Source of the DNA: Podarcis raffonei
Lineage: Eukaryota > Chordata > Lepidosauria > Squamata > Lacertidae
Assembly (NCBI RefSeq): GCF_027172205.1
Contig: NC_070614.1
Coordinates: forward strand, 52,206,001 to 52,270,000
Direction: 5' to 3'
DNA: 64,000 nt
This document shows, one piece after another, positions 11,151 to 22,381 of this stretch; the first letter of the stretch is position 1; the number at the start of each line of letters is the position of its first letter. The notes under the pieces are model-generated. The model did no database searches. It saw only the letters and a program-made list of their open reading frames with translations, and was not told the origin of the DNA. Position numbers and translations under genes: made by a program.

Positions 11151-11637
11151 CACGCAGAAAAGGAAATTTGATATAAGAGCACAATTTAAAGTCCTGAATC
11201 AGCAGCCCTTATTCTGATTGCCCCTGCTATGAACCCAGCAACCTTTGCTGTTATCTGCTCATTTTGATCTGATAGAAGAAAAGACATTGTGGCAGTGGTT
11301 GAGCGCCCTGGGATGGATAGTACGAGTGGGGTGATGATCTCGTTCATCAGGGTTTTTTTTAGAGAGTGCAAGACAGGAGGACGTGTGCCGCTGTTTCGGT
11401 GCTACCATCTCCACAGGGGCAAAGGCGTTTCTCAGGCGGGATCTTTTGGAATCGACCCTCGAGTACCGCAGGTGGCAAAACATCCGGTCTTGCAAGTGTA
11501 AAAGCACGTCTGTATTTTGGGATAATAAGTTTGTGCAGATATGGGGCCAGAGGATTGAAATGGAGAGGTGGAAAATGAACATACCGAGGACAGAATTTAT
11601 AGTGGCCAGGTTGTTCTGATGCTCAATATCTTTTAGA
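11151..11637 (-). repeat. Unclassified dispersed repeat, probably LINE-derived
   Basis: Continues sequence interrupted at 10385-10448 by the Tigger copy. Possible 3' region of a LINE related to 61730-62430; no domain can be named. Confidence 0.3.
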
Positions 11638-11806
11638 CAGTGGCGTAGCGTGGGGGGTGCAGGGGGGGCCGGCTGCACCGGGCGCAACATCTGGGGGGGG
11701 GGCGCGCTCGCACTCGCAGTGCTAAAATCAGTGCTAAAATCCACGGGTTAGGGGGCGCAAATTACTTGCCTTGCCCCGGGTGCTGACAACCCACGCTACA
11801 CCACTG
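11638..11806. mobile_element. hAT-type non-autonomous transposon
   Basis: TIRs cagtggcgtagcgtgg and ccacgctacaccactg with an 8-bp TSD cttttaga at 11630-11637 and 11807-11814. Confidence 0.85.
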
Positions 11807-12637
11807 CTTTTAGACATTGACCAATTAGACTGTTTGCTTTAGTAGGGCCCATAGTGATTAGGTGTTGTGGGGATAGGACACAAGAATGAGGTTTTTGATA
11901 GATGGTTTTAAGCCAGGCACTTTTATGGGAGTCTTGAAGTCCTAGGGATAGTAAACCAGGGATGTTTCCAGGATCCAAGAGCCAAGAGCTTGATTTCCAA
12001 ATGCAGTTGTAAACCTAGCCTTGCTCACTCATTTAAGCGGGTCAAATCCTGATACGATAGCCTGTTTAATTTCCCACCTGTCTTTTAGCAGCTGCTAGCT
12101 ACTAGACCTCGTCAAACGCTCTCAAAGTCTGAGAGCAAGCTAGTCACTGCTCAGGGACAAATTCAGCATCCTTTTCTGGAAGCAAAGGTGCAGCTGGGCA
12201 AGAAATCAGTGCAAAAAAGAAAAAGGCGCAGTTTGTTTTTAAAACAACAGTGGACAAGCAAAGCCGTTTTACGCAATTCACTTTTGTTCTTCAAATTACT
12301 CCTTCACTGCTGTAGTTTCATTTCTTCCTCTGAGAATTTTTGGAAAACAAAGCACACAGTTTTAATGAAATGGGTCGAAGCAGAGAGCTTTGTATAAATG
12401 CTCATTTGCTTTGTGTGCAACTCGGTTTCTGCAAAAGCAATAGCAAAGAAACCGGGACTTCGTCTAGGCAACTGCCAGTAAAATAACCCTTTTTACACTT
12501 CTGTTAATGGCAGCCAGAATTTGCTTGTTCGTCCACAGTCCAACTGCACTCCTCTATGCCCCCAGCCCTTTTACTTATTTTCTTGGGTTGAATTGCTACT
12601 GAATGCAATGGCTGGGAGGCAGCCGTGCTTCTGAGTA
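11807..12637. other. Unassigned intergenic or intronic stretch
   Basis: No exon, RNA gene or recognisable repeat seen; AT-rich single-copy-looking sequence between the two exon 1 copies. Confidence 0.4.
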
Positions 12638-12879
12638 CAGTGGTACCTCAGGTTACATACGCTTCAGGTTACATACGCTTCAGGTTACAGACTCCGCTAA
12701 CCCAGAAATAGTGCTCCAGGTTAAGAACTTTGCTTCAGGATGAGAACAGAAATTGTGCTCCGGCGGCGTGGCAGCAGCGGGAGGCCCGATTAGCTAAAGT
12801 GGTGCTTCAGGTTAAGAACAGTTTCAGGTTAAGAATGGACCTCCGGAACGAATTAAGTACTTAAGCTGAGGTACCACTG
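12638..12879. mobile_element. Tigger-type MITE
   Basis: TIRs cagtggtacctcaggtta and gaggtaccactg, TA on both sides. Confidence 0.85.
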
Positions 12880-13075
12880 TACCAGTTTGCTGGAAGCTGC
12901 AGGTCGGGTAGAAACGGACTCTTGCGTTCTTCATGGGACCTGATCCAGCAAGCTGTTCTTGTGGCGCATTGCAGATTCTTCGCACGGCTGCGGGTTGGGA
13001 TAGATGACCCCTAGGGATCTCTTCCAACTCCCCAACTCCATAATCTGTTCTCCTCCTGGTATTCAGACCGCAGGT

Positions 13076-13462
13076 GTGCAGTGACACACCTCCGCACAGA
13101 CTTTGGCCCCAGAGTTTACTACCAGCGACCTTTCGAACGCTGGTCACATCAAGTGTAGGCAATGTTCAGGGGGTCAGCCATGGCAAAGGGAGCACTTTCT
13201 CGACGCTGACGTGGTTTGGAAGAGGAGGAGAGGGGACCTGGTGGTTTAGCTCTCTTTAAAAAAAGAAAAGAAAAACAAAGCTTTCTGCTGAGCATATAGG
13301 AAAGTCGCCACTTCGGGGGGAGGAGGGAGAAGTCGCCTATATATGCTCCATTACTCAGAATGCAGCCACTTCTGGGGCAGAGTCCACAAAGCGCAAAACA
13401 GCCGCATAGGGAAGCTGCTCTGTGCTGGCGGTGAATTCATGGGGCTCCTCTACTGAAACGAC
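13076..13462 (+). promoter_or_regulatory. 5' flank of gene B exon 1, second copy of the duplicated flank
   Basis: Counterpart of 9780-10144, with the blocks acacctccgcacagactttg, actcagaatgcagccac and acagccgcatagggaagctg in the same order. It probably contains the gene B 5' UTR and promoter. Confidence 0.45.
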
Positions 13463-13667
13463 ATGAGCCCACGGGTATATTCTGAGCCCCCAGATGGGGG
13501 CTGGGGCTGGGCGATCACGCTGGCGTGTTTCATGCAGTCCGCCCTGGTCTTTGGGGTCACGCGGCCTTTCGGCATCTTCTTTGTGGAGTTCATGGCCTAT
13601 TTCGACGAGCCGTCGAGCGCCACGTCCTGGATTTCGTCCATCACCGTGGCCACGTCGAAATTCACCA
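13463..13667 (+). CDS. SLC16A13: Gene B exon 1
   Basis: The ATG precedes PPDGGWGW by eight codons. The exon ends at cca|gtgagt, leaving one base that completes a Ser codon with exon 2. It encodes the cytosolic N terminus, TM1 and the start of TM2. Confidence 0.88.
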
Positions 13668-16282
13668 GTGAGTACCCGATTCCGACGACCGAGCGACTGG
13701 TTTCTAAACGCAATTGTGAGCTTAGTCAGTTTCTGCACGTGCTATAGAGGGAAGTGGGACGCGGGTGGCGCTGTGGGTTAAACCATAGAGCCTAGGGCTT
13801 GCCGATCAGAAGGTCCGCGGTTTGAATCCCCGTGACGGGGTGAGCTCCCAGTGCTCGGTCCCTGCTCCTGCCAACCTAGCAGTTCAAAAGCACATCAAAG
13901 TGCAAGTAGATAAATAGGTACCGCTCCGGCGGGAAGGTAAACGGCGTTTCCATGCGCTGCTCTGGTTCGGAACACCAGCTCCCTCGGCCAGTAAAGCGAG
14001 ATGAGCGTCGCAACCCCAGAGTCGGCCACGACTGGACCTAATGGTCAGGGGTCCCTTTACCTTTACCTGTACAGAGGGAAGTGGTGGTAACGATTATTGT
14101 TATTTATTAAATTTGTATACCCGTAGGTCTCAGGGTGGTCCACAACATAAAAGCACAATATAAAAACTATGGGGCAGGTGGGGGACTTCCTCCTGGGAAG
14201 GGAGCCCACCTTAGAGAAGGAAAACTCTGGTCCTCAACTCTGCTGCCTTGTCAGATATCTTCAGAAGACGAAAAGGCTCAGGAATAAACCCTACACAAAT
14301 CTGAAGCGGAGTCCCTAAGGCGGTTGGATGGCGCCTTGTACACCTCCTTCTCGCAACTCCCGCAGCCAAACTGGTGCCAAACATCTTGCTCTCTGCTTTC
14401 CTTTGGACACATCAGCCAGGCCCACAGGGGGGTCTTGTCGTCCGGGTAGCCCAGGACCCAACTTCTAGAATCCATGAGCCCTTCACCCCCCAATAAAATA
14501 CAGTGGTACCTCGGTTTTCAAACATCTCCGCTGACAAACGTTTCGGAACTCGACTGCCATAAAACCAGAAGTAACTGCTTCAGTTTTCGAACGTGCCTTG
14601 GAAGCCGAACGGCTTCTGCTGAGTGTTTACCGTATTTTTTGCTCTATAGGACTCACCTTTTCCCTCCTAAAAAGTAAGGGGAAATGTGTGTGTCTCATGG
14701 AGCGAATGCAGGCTGCGCAGCTATCCCAGAAGCCAGAACAGCAAGAGGGATTGCTGCTTTCGCTGCGCAGCGATCCCTCTTGCTGTTCTGGCTTCTGAGA
14801 TTCAGAATATTTTTTCCCTTGTTTTCCTCCTCCAAAAACTAGGTGCGTCTTGTGGTCTGGTGCGTCTTATAGGGCGAAAAATACGGTATGTTATTTTTCT
14901 CAATTTTCTCCATTGAATTGGCAGACCGCCCCTTGCGCCTCAGTTTTCGAACATTTCGGAACTTGAATGTTCTTCCAGAACAGATTATGTTTGAAAACTG
15001 AGGTACCACTGTATTTGAGGGGGTCTGCCCCACCCCCAGTTGATGAACATTGCCTTTCAAATGGTGTTCATGAGTCTTGTGATTGATTGTGCAAGGCAGG
15101 CCTTACCTGGGCCCCCCAATAATATTTTATCCAAGTGGGCACCCTTGAATAGGGAAATAGTATTAACTGTTATTTTCATTCCTGTCCGCACCTTTTACCT
15201 AGACTGGGACTTGAGGCAGCTTACTCCGATTAAAGCAAAAAAGATAAAATGCAGAAGACTCAAAGTCATTAGCAGAGCCCAAGCAATATAAAGACAGGTG
15301 AATACAGATAGCAAAGAAAAAGAAAAAAGAATGGCATTATTTAAAAGCCCTAACTTTAAGGAAACAGTCCGTTCCCCAAAGGCCGGTAGCTATAAAAGCA
15401 TCTTCACCTGTTTGGCAGAAGGATAGGAAGTGGGGAGCTGGTCTGGCTTCTCTAAGCAGGGAGTTCCTAAGGTGCCTGGGAGGAGCCACCACCAAAAAGG
15501 CCCTGTCCCGTGTCCCCACCGTGCAGGCCTGGGAGGGTGGCAGGACTGAGAGAAGCACCTCCCCCAGAGATCTCAGATCCTGGGCAGATCCATAGGGGAG
15601 AATGAGATCCTTCAGGTAGCCTCAGCCTCAGCCGTGAGGGTCCAGATCAGCCCCTCTGTTTATCTTCTATATTTTCAGGTCCGTTGGCAGGGGCACTGGC
15701 CACTCAGTATGGAGAGCGTCCCGTCGCCATGGCAGGGGGGCTCCTTTCGGGCCTCGGCTATTTCCTCGCCTTCTTCGCCACCAACCTGGCACAGCTCTAT
15801 ATATTTATTGGCGTGTTCACAGGTAAGGAATGTCTGGAGTCAAGCCAGGTTCTCTTTCTTACTGGGAGGGGCTCTTCCGCCTTCCTCCGCAGTAAAGACC
15901 CCCAGCCACAGGCCAGAAAGGTTTATTATTTGAATATGCTTGCCACATTATACACACACACAGACACAGAACTGCATGCCCAAGGTTCTCCCTTGCTCCC
16001 TCTAAATCCCTCTAAATCAATATTGTCATTGATATAAAATGTCTTTTACAAATGGATAACACGCATGCATGTTATCCCAGAGTTGGGAGGGACCTCCGAA
16101 GCTCATCTAGTCCAACCCCCTGAAATGAAGGAATATTTTGCCAGTGTGAGACTCGAACCCAGAACCCTGAGATTCAGAGTCTCGTGCTCCGCCAACAGAG
16201 CTATCCCAGCTTACAGAGCTATTTATACATAATTTCATATCTGTAATTGTTATGATATACTGTTGTACCTTGGTTCTTGAAC

Positions 16283-16335
<53 letters not shown>

Positions 16336-19300
16336 CATTATTATTATTTACACCCCACCCATCTGGCTGGTCTTCCCCAGCCACTCTGGGCGGCTCCCAA
16401 CCAAATATTAAAATACAGTAGTACATCAAACATTAAAAGCTTCCCTAAACAGGGCTGCCTTCAGATGTCTTCTAAAAATCTGGTAGTTGCCGTTCTCTTT
16501 GACATCTGGTGGAAGGGCGTTCCGCAGGGCAGGTGCCACCACCGAGAAGGCCCTCTGCCTGGTTCCCTGTAACCTGGCTTCTCGCAGGGAGGGAACTGCC
16601 AGAAGGCCCTCAGAGCCGGACCTCAGTGTCTGGGCTGAATGATGGGGGTGGTAACGCTCCTTCAGGTCTACTGGGCCTTTGAGGCCATCTAGAGCTTTAA
16701 AGGTCAGCACCAACACTCCGAATTGTGCTCAGAAACGTACACTGGACGTTCGGCTTCTGGAAAACGTTCAGAAACCGGGACGGCCGCTTCCGGTTTCTGG
16801 TTGTCCGGGAGGCGAAACGTTTGCGTTGACAGGCACTTGGCTTCCGAGCTACGGCTGGAACTGCCTCCCTTTGCTGCGCTGACGCCCTGTTTCCCTGTCT
16901 TCCCCACTCAGGAATTGGAGGCACCTTTGCCCTCTGGCCCTCGCTGGCCTTGCTGTCGCGGTACTTTGAGCGCCGCCGCCCTCTGGCCACCTCCCTGGCC
17001 CTCTCGGGCGCCGGCGTCGCCTCCCTGGCCCTCTCGCCCTTCTTCCAGTTCCTGGTGGACCTCTACGGCTGGCGCGGAGCTCTCCTGCTGGTATCCGGGA
17101 TGGTCTTCCACCTGCTGCCTTGCGGAGCCCTGCTTCGCCCCCTTACTTTGCCCGAGGACGATGCCCTGGCAGCGCCCCCGGAGCAGGCGGTGAGCTGGCG
17201 CCACCGGCTCTCGTCTCTCTTCGGACTCTCTCTGCTCCGCCACCGAGGCTTCGTGACCTACACCTGCTGCGGGGTGCTGAACGCGGCCGGGTTCTTCGTG
17301 CCCCTGGTCCACCTCGTGCCCCACGCCCGGGAGCTGGACTTTGACGAGTACCAGGCGGCCTTCCTCGCCTCCGCCGTGGGAGTGGCCGACATCGGGGGCC
17401 GCGTCGCCTGCACCTGGCTGGTCACCTGCGGCCCTCTCCGCCTCTGCCACCACCTCACCCTGTGGAGCTTCCTCACAGGGGTTTCCGTCCTGGCTGTGCC
17501 CCTGGGCCGCAGCTATGGGGCCGTGCTTGCTATCAGCGCCTGCTACGGGTTCCTGGCCGGTGCCGTTCTCCCGCTCAGGGTCTCCACTCTGGTGGAAATC
17601 GTGGGTCCTGCACGGATCATGGGGGCCATCGGACTCATCAACCTGATGGAAAGTGTTGGGGCGCTGTCTGGGCCCCCCCTCTCAGGTAAGGAGGGCACGG
17701 TGCAGGCCGGAGCCTGGCGGTCAGCCGGTCAGTCTCCAAGCATCCTGATTTTCCAGGGACAGTCCCAGATTGACAGAAACTGTCCCGGTTTCATCATCAT
17801 CATCATTTTTAATTTGTATCCCGCCTTTCTATCTTACAATACTCAAGGCGGTTTACAAGCTGAAGAAACAAAAAATGTACATCTTATAACAATCTAATGC
17901 AATACAAAGATGTGATAATAAAACAGAACTTTAAAATAGGCAGCCTACAGCAAAATGGGGACGCGGGTGGCGCTGTGGGTTAAACCACACAGCCTAGGAC
18001 TTGCTGATCAGAAGGTTGGCGGTTCAAATCCCCGCGACGGGGTGAGCTCCCGTTGCTCGGTCCCTGCTCCTGCCAACCTAGCAGTTCAAAAGCACATCAA
18101 AGTGCAAGTAGATCAATAGGTACCGCTCCGGCGGGAAGGGAAACGGCGTTTCCGTGCGCTGCTCTGGTTCGCCAGAAGCGGCTTAGTCCTGCTGGCCACA
18201 TGACCCGGAAGCTGTACGCCAGCTCCCTCAGCCAATAAAGCGAGATGGGCGCCGCAACCCCAGAGTCGGCCACAACTGGACCTAATGGTCAGGGGTCCCT
18301 TTACCTTTACCTACATCAAAATAGCAACATTCAACCATCAATTAGAATAGTATAAGATAATAATAATATATTATTATGTTATACTATTAATAAAAGTTAA
18401 ACAGAAATCCACTCCACAGTTACAATAATATCTAAACTATAATCAATAAAACAACGGCAAGCCACAGTACATAAAACAATACAATACACATTGAGAAGCA
18501 GAGGGAAGAGCAAGGCAGGTGGAAGGAGGCCTTTCCTGATGAAGTCTCTCCCCTCACAGTTCTTCCTTCAGGAACAGCTTCCTTATGAGGAGACCCGGGG
18601 CCGGAGGGTGGGGCAAGGCAGGTGGAAGGAGGACAAGGCAGGTGGAAGGAGTTTCTGATTTGATCCTGGAATGCCTCGCTTTTCCTTAGTTGCGTCACGT
18701 CCCTGTTTTCATTGGAGAAATGTTGGAGGGCAGTGCTTTTTTTCTTTAAAAAAATGTTTAGGGGTACTCTCATTTTCCTACATACCATATTTTTCGGTGT
18801 ATAACACACACACACCCCGTGTTTAAGATGCCCCCTATTGTGGGGGACTGCAAATTAAGTAAATGGGAAATTGCCCTCATGTATAAGACTACCCTCCTTT
18901 TTTAACATTAGTAAAGGGTAAAGGGACGCCTGACCATTAGGTCCAGTCGAGGCTGACTCTGGGGTTGCAGCGCTCATCTCACTTTACTGGCCGAGGGAGC
19001 CGGCGTCCAGCTTCCAGGTCATGTGGCCAGCAGGACTAAGCCGCTTCTGGCGAACCAGAGCAGCGCACGGAAACGCCGTTTACCTTCCCGCCGGAGCGGT
19101 ACCTATTCATCTATTTGCACTTTGACGTGCTTTTGAACTGCTAGGTTGGCAGGAGCAGGGACCGAGCAATGGGAGCTCACCCCGTCATTGCGGGGATTCG
19201 AACTGCCGACCTTCTGATCAGCAAGTCCTAGGATCTGTGGTTTAACACACAGCACCACCCGCATCCCCTTTTAACATTATTTTTTAGTAAAAACAACAAT

Positions 19301-20153
19301 CCTAGTCTTGTACATGGAAAAGTACCGAATATTGAAATACTGCCCCTCAATGAGGCCAAACTTAGATTCACAAAATGTTTAGGGGTATGCGTACCCCTGG
19401 GTCCCGTCCCCCCAAAGAATAAAAGCTCTGAAATAAAAGTTATTTATTCAGAAATAAAAGTTCTGGGCGCCACAGTTCAAGAAGGACACTGACAAACTGG
19501 AACGTGTCCAGAGGAGGGCAACCAAAATGGTCAAAGGCCTGGAAACGATGCCTTATGAGGAACGGCTAAGGGAGCTGGGCATGTTTAGCCTGGAGAAGAG
19601 GAGGTTAAGGGGTGATATGATAGCCATGTTCAAATATATAAAAGGATGTCACATAGAGGAGGGAGAAAGGTTGTTTTCTGCTGCTCCAGAGAAGCGGACA
19701 CGGAGCAATGGATCCAAACTACAAGAAAGAAGATTCCACCTAAACATTAGGAAGAACTTCCTGACAGTAAGAGCTGTTTGACAGTGGAATTTGCTGCCAA
19801 GGAGTGTGGTGGAGTCTCCTTCTTTGGAGGTCTTTAAGCAGAGGCTTGACAACCATATGTCAGGAGTGCTCTGATGGTGTTTCCTGCTTGGCAGGGGGTT
19901 GGACTCCATGGCCCTTGTGGTCTCTTCCAACTCTAGGATTCTATGATTCTATGATTCTACTGTTGGAGGGTATGGTAGATGTCCCTGTTTTCATAGGAGG
20001 GTATGGAATTATGCAATCCTACAGCCAAGAAGGTAAGTAACTATAGAACCTTCAGAAGACATCTGAAGGCAGCCCTGGATAGGGAAGTTTTTTTAATGTT
20101 TAAAGTTTTATTATCTTTTTATACATGTTGGAAGCCACCTAGAGTGTCTGGCA

Positions 20154-20190
<37 letters not shown>

Positions 20191-22381
20191 AAGGACATCC
20201 CTATTTTCACCAGAAAAATGTTGGAGGGTACAACCTGCAGCCATCTCTCATACCCAAGGCTGGATTAAGACCTTTAGAGGTGCTAAGCACTTAAAAGATT
20301 TCGATGCCCACTCCCATATATGTAATTCAAAATATAAACCACAAAAAACTGTAAAATAAAATGTTACTTTTCAAAACGAGACGAAACCTACAGTAAGATG
20401 GAAAATAATGTTTATTTTTGTATAGTTCCACTTCATTCATATTTGAAACATTTCTTCCAGTTTTTTATGATTGTGAAGCCTTTGATCAGATCCTAAGAAC
20501 TAATCTTAGTGTTCCCCCTGAGGCCACACCTACCTTTCCGTCAGGTGCTGTCACCCCAATAGGCAAGTGACGTAAGCAAATTGAGACGAGGGGCGTCATA
20601 GAGATTTATAAAGCTGTGCTGGGAGTGGGAGGCAGAGAAAAAACTGCTTTATTGCCCTTTAGCATATTGTCAACTCAGATAGTGTTCTGGGTTGTATCTC
20701 ACATTTCGACACTCTTATGGTTAATTCTCTTGAGATCCAAATCTGATCCAGCCTGCTCCAACTCTGATGTGGTTCTGAAAAGTGGGTGAATTGTTTTGTC
20801 ATGGGGTTTTTATGTCTCCATATATCTATTAAATCTAAATTTTCCTCGAGGTCATTAAAAGATCTTGGAAGTTTCCCTTGATTTAAATTCTTCCTTTTCG
20901 CGCTTCTGTCTAATTCTGGTGTGGGCACCCCATTTAAATCTCCAAGTAAAACCAATTTATTATTCTCTAGGTCCAGTAAGGTTTGTTCTAATTTCTTTAA
21001 AAAATCCGTTTTATTTGTATTTGGCGCATAGACCGTTACCACATTGATTTTTTCTCCCTGAAAATTAATTTGTACTCCTAGGATTCTTCCTTCCTCATCC
21101 TTACATACTAATTTAGGTTCTAATTTCTCCTTCACATAAATTACTACCCCCTTTTTTTTTCTTAGAATCTGAATTGATAAACTCTATTCCCAACTTTTTA
21201 TTTATTAAAATATGTTTGTGTTTTTTGGCGACATGTGTTTCTTGGCAACAAATCACATCAATATTTTTTTTCTTCACAATTTTCTCCAATTTATTTCTCT
21301 TAGACTTTTCGTTAAAACCGTTCACATTCCAAGACAAAATTTTAAGGGTCATTTCAATATTTATCTAGCGTACGCTTTATCTTAATTTCTGATTTAAATG
21401 CTAGTACTTCTATTTCCAATGGTTTCCTCGTCTTTCCCCTCCTCCTCCTCCTCCCCTGATTCCGCCTCTTCTACTTCTTCCTCTGCCTCTCCTCTCTTCC
21501 TCTCCGTTCCTTCAGCCTCTCTCCCCCTTCCTCCCCTCCTCTCCTCTAGGCCCATCTCTCCTCCTCCTAGTCTTTCTTCTTCCTTTAAAATGGGAGACCC
21601 AGGGTATGTATAGATGGAGAATGAACGATTATTTATTTGAAAAAGAGGAAGTGATTGAAAAGGCTAAAACCACCTTGAAAGATTACTTTGACGTGAACAT
21701 TAACAAAGAAACAAATATGGACATAGTATGGGATGCCAGTAAGGCAGTGTTAAGAGGTTTTTTGATACAACAAAATAGTTATAGAAAAAAGGCGAGAGAG
21801 CAAAAAAAAAAAAGTTAATTACACAAATGAGAGAATGCGAAAAGAATCTGATAAAAAAACTGAATGACGAAAGAAATAAGCAATTGAATTCACGGAGGAG
21901 GAGGAGGAGCAGGCTATCGATGGTTTCCGACCTCTCCCTTCACAATTGGAGGCCATCGATAATAATAATAATAATTTATTATTTATACCCCGCCCATCTG
22001 GCTGAGTTTCCCCAGCCACTCTGGGCGGCTCCCAATCAAGTGTTAAAAACAGTACAGCGTTAAATATTAAAAACGACCCAGCGGACCTGATCCAGCGGAC
22101 TTTTACTATGCTCTTATTATGTACACCCCCAAGATGAATCTTATTCCACTCACGACTTGAACCTTTCCTCTGTTCCAGGTTGGATCCGGGACGTGAGCGG
22201 AAGTTACAAGGCCTCCTTCCTGACAGGGGGCTGCTTCCTCGTCGCTGGAAGCCTGGGACTTTTGCTCCTGCCCGGCTATTTCTCCCTCCAGACCCCCAGA
22301 CTCCCCAAGCAGAACCAGGAAGGGAGCAAGCCGGAAGATCCCTGGAACCCAAGCCAGCAAAACGGAGTTTGTCTAGCCTGA
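13463..22381 (+). CDS. SLC16A13: Gene B: SLC16A13-like monocarboxylate transporter, complete
   Basis: Four coding exons (13463-13667, 15679-15822, 16912-17685, 22179-22381) join in phase 1 at every border into 441 codons plus stop, the usual size for this family. The start ATG gives [18 protein letters not shown], with the conserved TM1 signature. Exon 1 then reads [20 protein letters not shown], close to human SLC16A13. Exon 3 has the TM5 motif [18 protein letters not shown] and D276/R280 in VADIGGR (TM8). The C terminus has [13 protein letters not shown]. The likely role is a proton-linked or facilitative monocarboxylate carrier in the plasma membrane; the substrate of SLC16A13 is not settled by sequence. 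One oddity is Ser at residue 144, where gene A, SLC16A11 and human SLC16A13 have Gly in the TM5 motif. Introns hold LINEs, SINEs and DNA transposons. A second copy of exon 1 lies at 10145-10349 and could serve as an alternative start. Confidence 0.9.
13758..14072 (+). mobile_element. tRNA-headed SINE with BovB-like tail
   Basis: TSD agagggaagtgg at 13746-13757 and 14073-14084. Lies in gene B intron 1. Slightly shortened internally relative to other copies. Confidence 0.85.
14501..15011. mobile_element. Tigger-type transposon with a nested MITE
   Basis: TIRs cagtggtacctcggttttca and tgaaaactgaggtaccactg with TA flanks. The element at 14630-14886 is inserted in it. Confidence 0.85.
14630..14886. 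mobile_element. TA-flanked foldback MITE (ccgtatttttt family)
   Basis: TIRs ccgtattttttgctctatag and tatagggcgaaaaatacgg, TA duplicated. The interior is an inverted repeat centred near 14758 (cagcaagagggattgctgct). Confidence 0.85.
15330..15630 (-). mobile_element. LINE 3' fragment (L2-like, other subfamily)
   Basis: Minus-strand remnant such as [18 protein letters not shown]. Ends about 50 bp before gene B exon 2. Confidence 0.5.
15679..15822 (+). CDS. SLC16A13: Gene B exon 2 (144 nt)
   Basis: Acceptor atattttcag, donor gtaagg. It encodes [20 protein letters not shown] and a membrane span ending IFIGVFTG. Confidence 0.88.
16068..16215 (-). mobile_element. tRNA-headed SINE with CR1-like tail
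   Basis: The plus strand shows the CR1-type end (gctcatctagtccaaccccc) followed by a reversed tRNA head (tcgaaccca...gagctatccc). Confidence 0.55.
16283..16735 (-). mobile_element. L2-like LINE 3' end
   Basis: (ATT)n tail at 16283-16348 followed on the minus strand by the 3' UTR and RT tail ([20 protein letters not shown]). Confidence 0.8.
16912..17685 (+). CDS. SLC16A13: Gene B exon 3 (774 nt), transporter core
   Basis: Acceptor ccccactcag, donor gtaagg, the same length as gene A exon 3. It runs from [12 protein letters not shown] to LSGPPLSG and contains most membrane spans, the central loop and the Asp/Arg pair. The large frames on the other strand are GC-rich shadows. Confidence 0.9.
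17957..18310 (+). mobile_element. tRNA-headed SINE with BovB-like tail
   Basis: Full-length copy with TSD ctacagcaaaat / ctacatcaaaat at 17945-17956 and 18311-18322. Gene B intron 3. Confidence 0.85.
18911..19268 (-). mobile_element. tRNA-headed SINE with BovB-like tail
   Basis: TSD ttttaacatta at 18900-18910 and 19269-19279. It sits inside another dispersed repeat (atatttttcggtgtataaca, 18787 onward). Confidence 0.85.
19440..19965 (+). mobile_element. CR1 LINE 3' end
   Basis: Encodes [20 protein letters not shown] then [20 protein letters not shown] and ends in the CR1 3' signature repeat ctatgattctatgattcta. Nearly identical to 23660-24285. Confidence 0.9.
20035..20192 (+). mobile_element. 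L2-like LINE tail with (GTT)n
   Basis: The 3' UTR remnant (gaagccacctagagtgtctgg) ends in a GTT repeat at 20155-20190. Confidence 0.6.
20645..21900. mobile_element. L1 LINE ORF2 fragment with inverted 5' part
   Basis: 20650-21352 on the minus strand encodes the start of L1 ORF2, the endonuclease ([55 protein letters not shown]). 21600-21900 on the plus strand continues with the next part ([38 protein letters not shown]). This head-to-head layout is typical of twin priming. Confidence 0.75.
21960..22080 (-). mobile_element. L2-like LINE 3' tail
   Basis: (ATT)n and the block ataccccgcccatctggctg, reversed 3' UTR. 100 bp before gene B exon 4. Confidence 0.7.
22179..22381 (+). CDS. SLC16A13: Gene B last exon and stop
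   Basis: Acceptor tctgttccag. It encodes [18 protein letters not shown], a final span ([11 protein letters not shown]) and a polar tail ending NGVCLA, with TGA at 22379-22381. Confidence 0.87.

Noticed and set aside
16908-17453. Long minus-strand frame opposite gene B exon 3, and similar ones opposite SLC16A11 exon 3 (27849-28166, 28255-28641)
   Set aside because: GC-rich antisense shadows of transporter exons with low-complexity Gly/Arg content.
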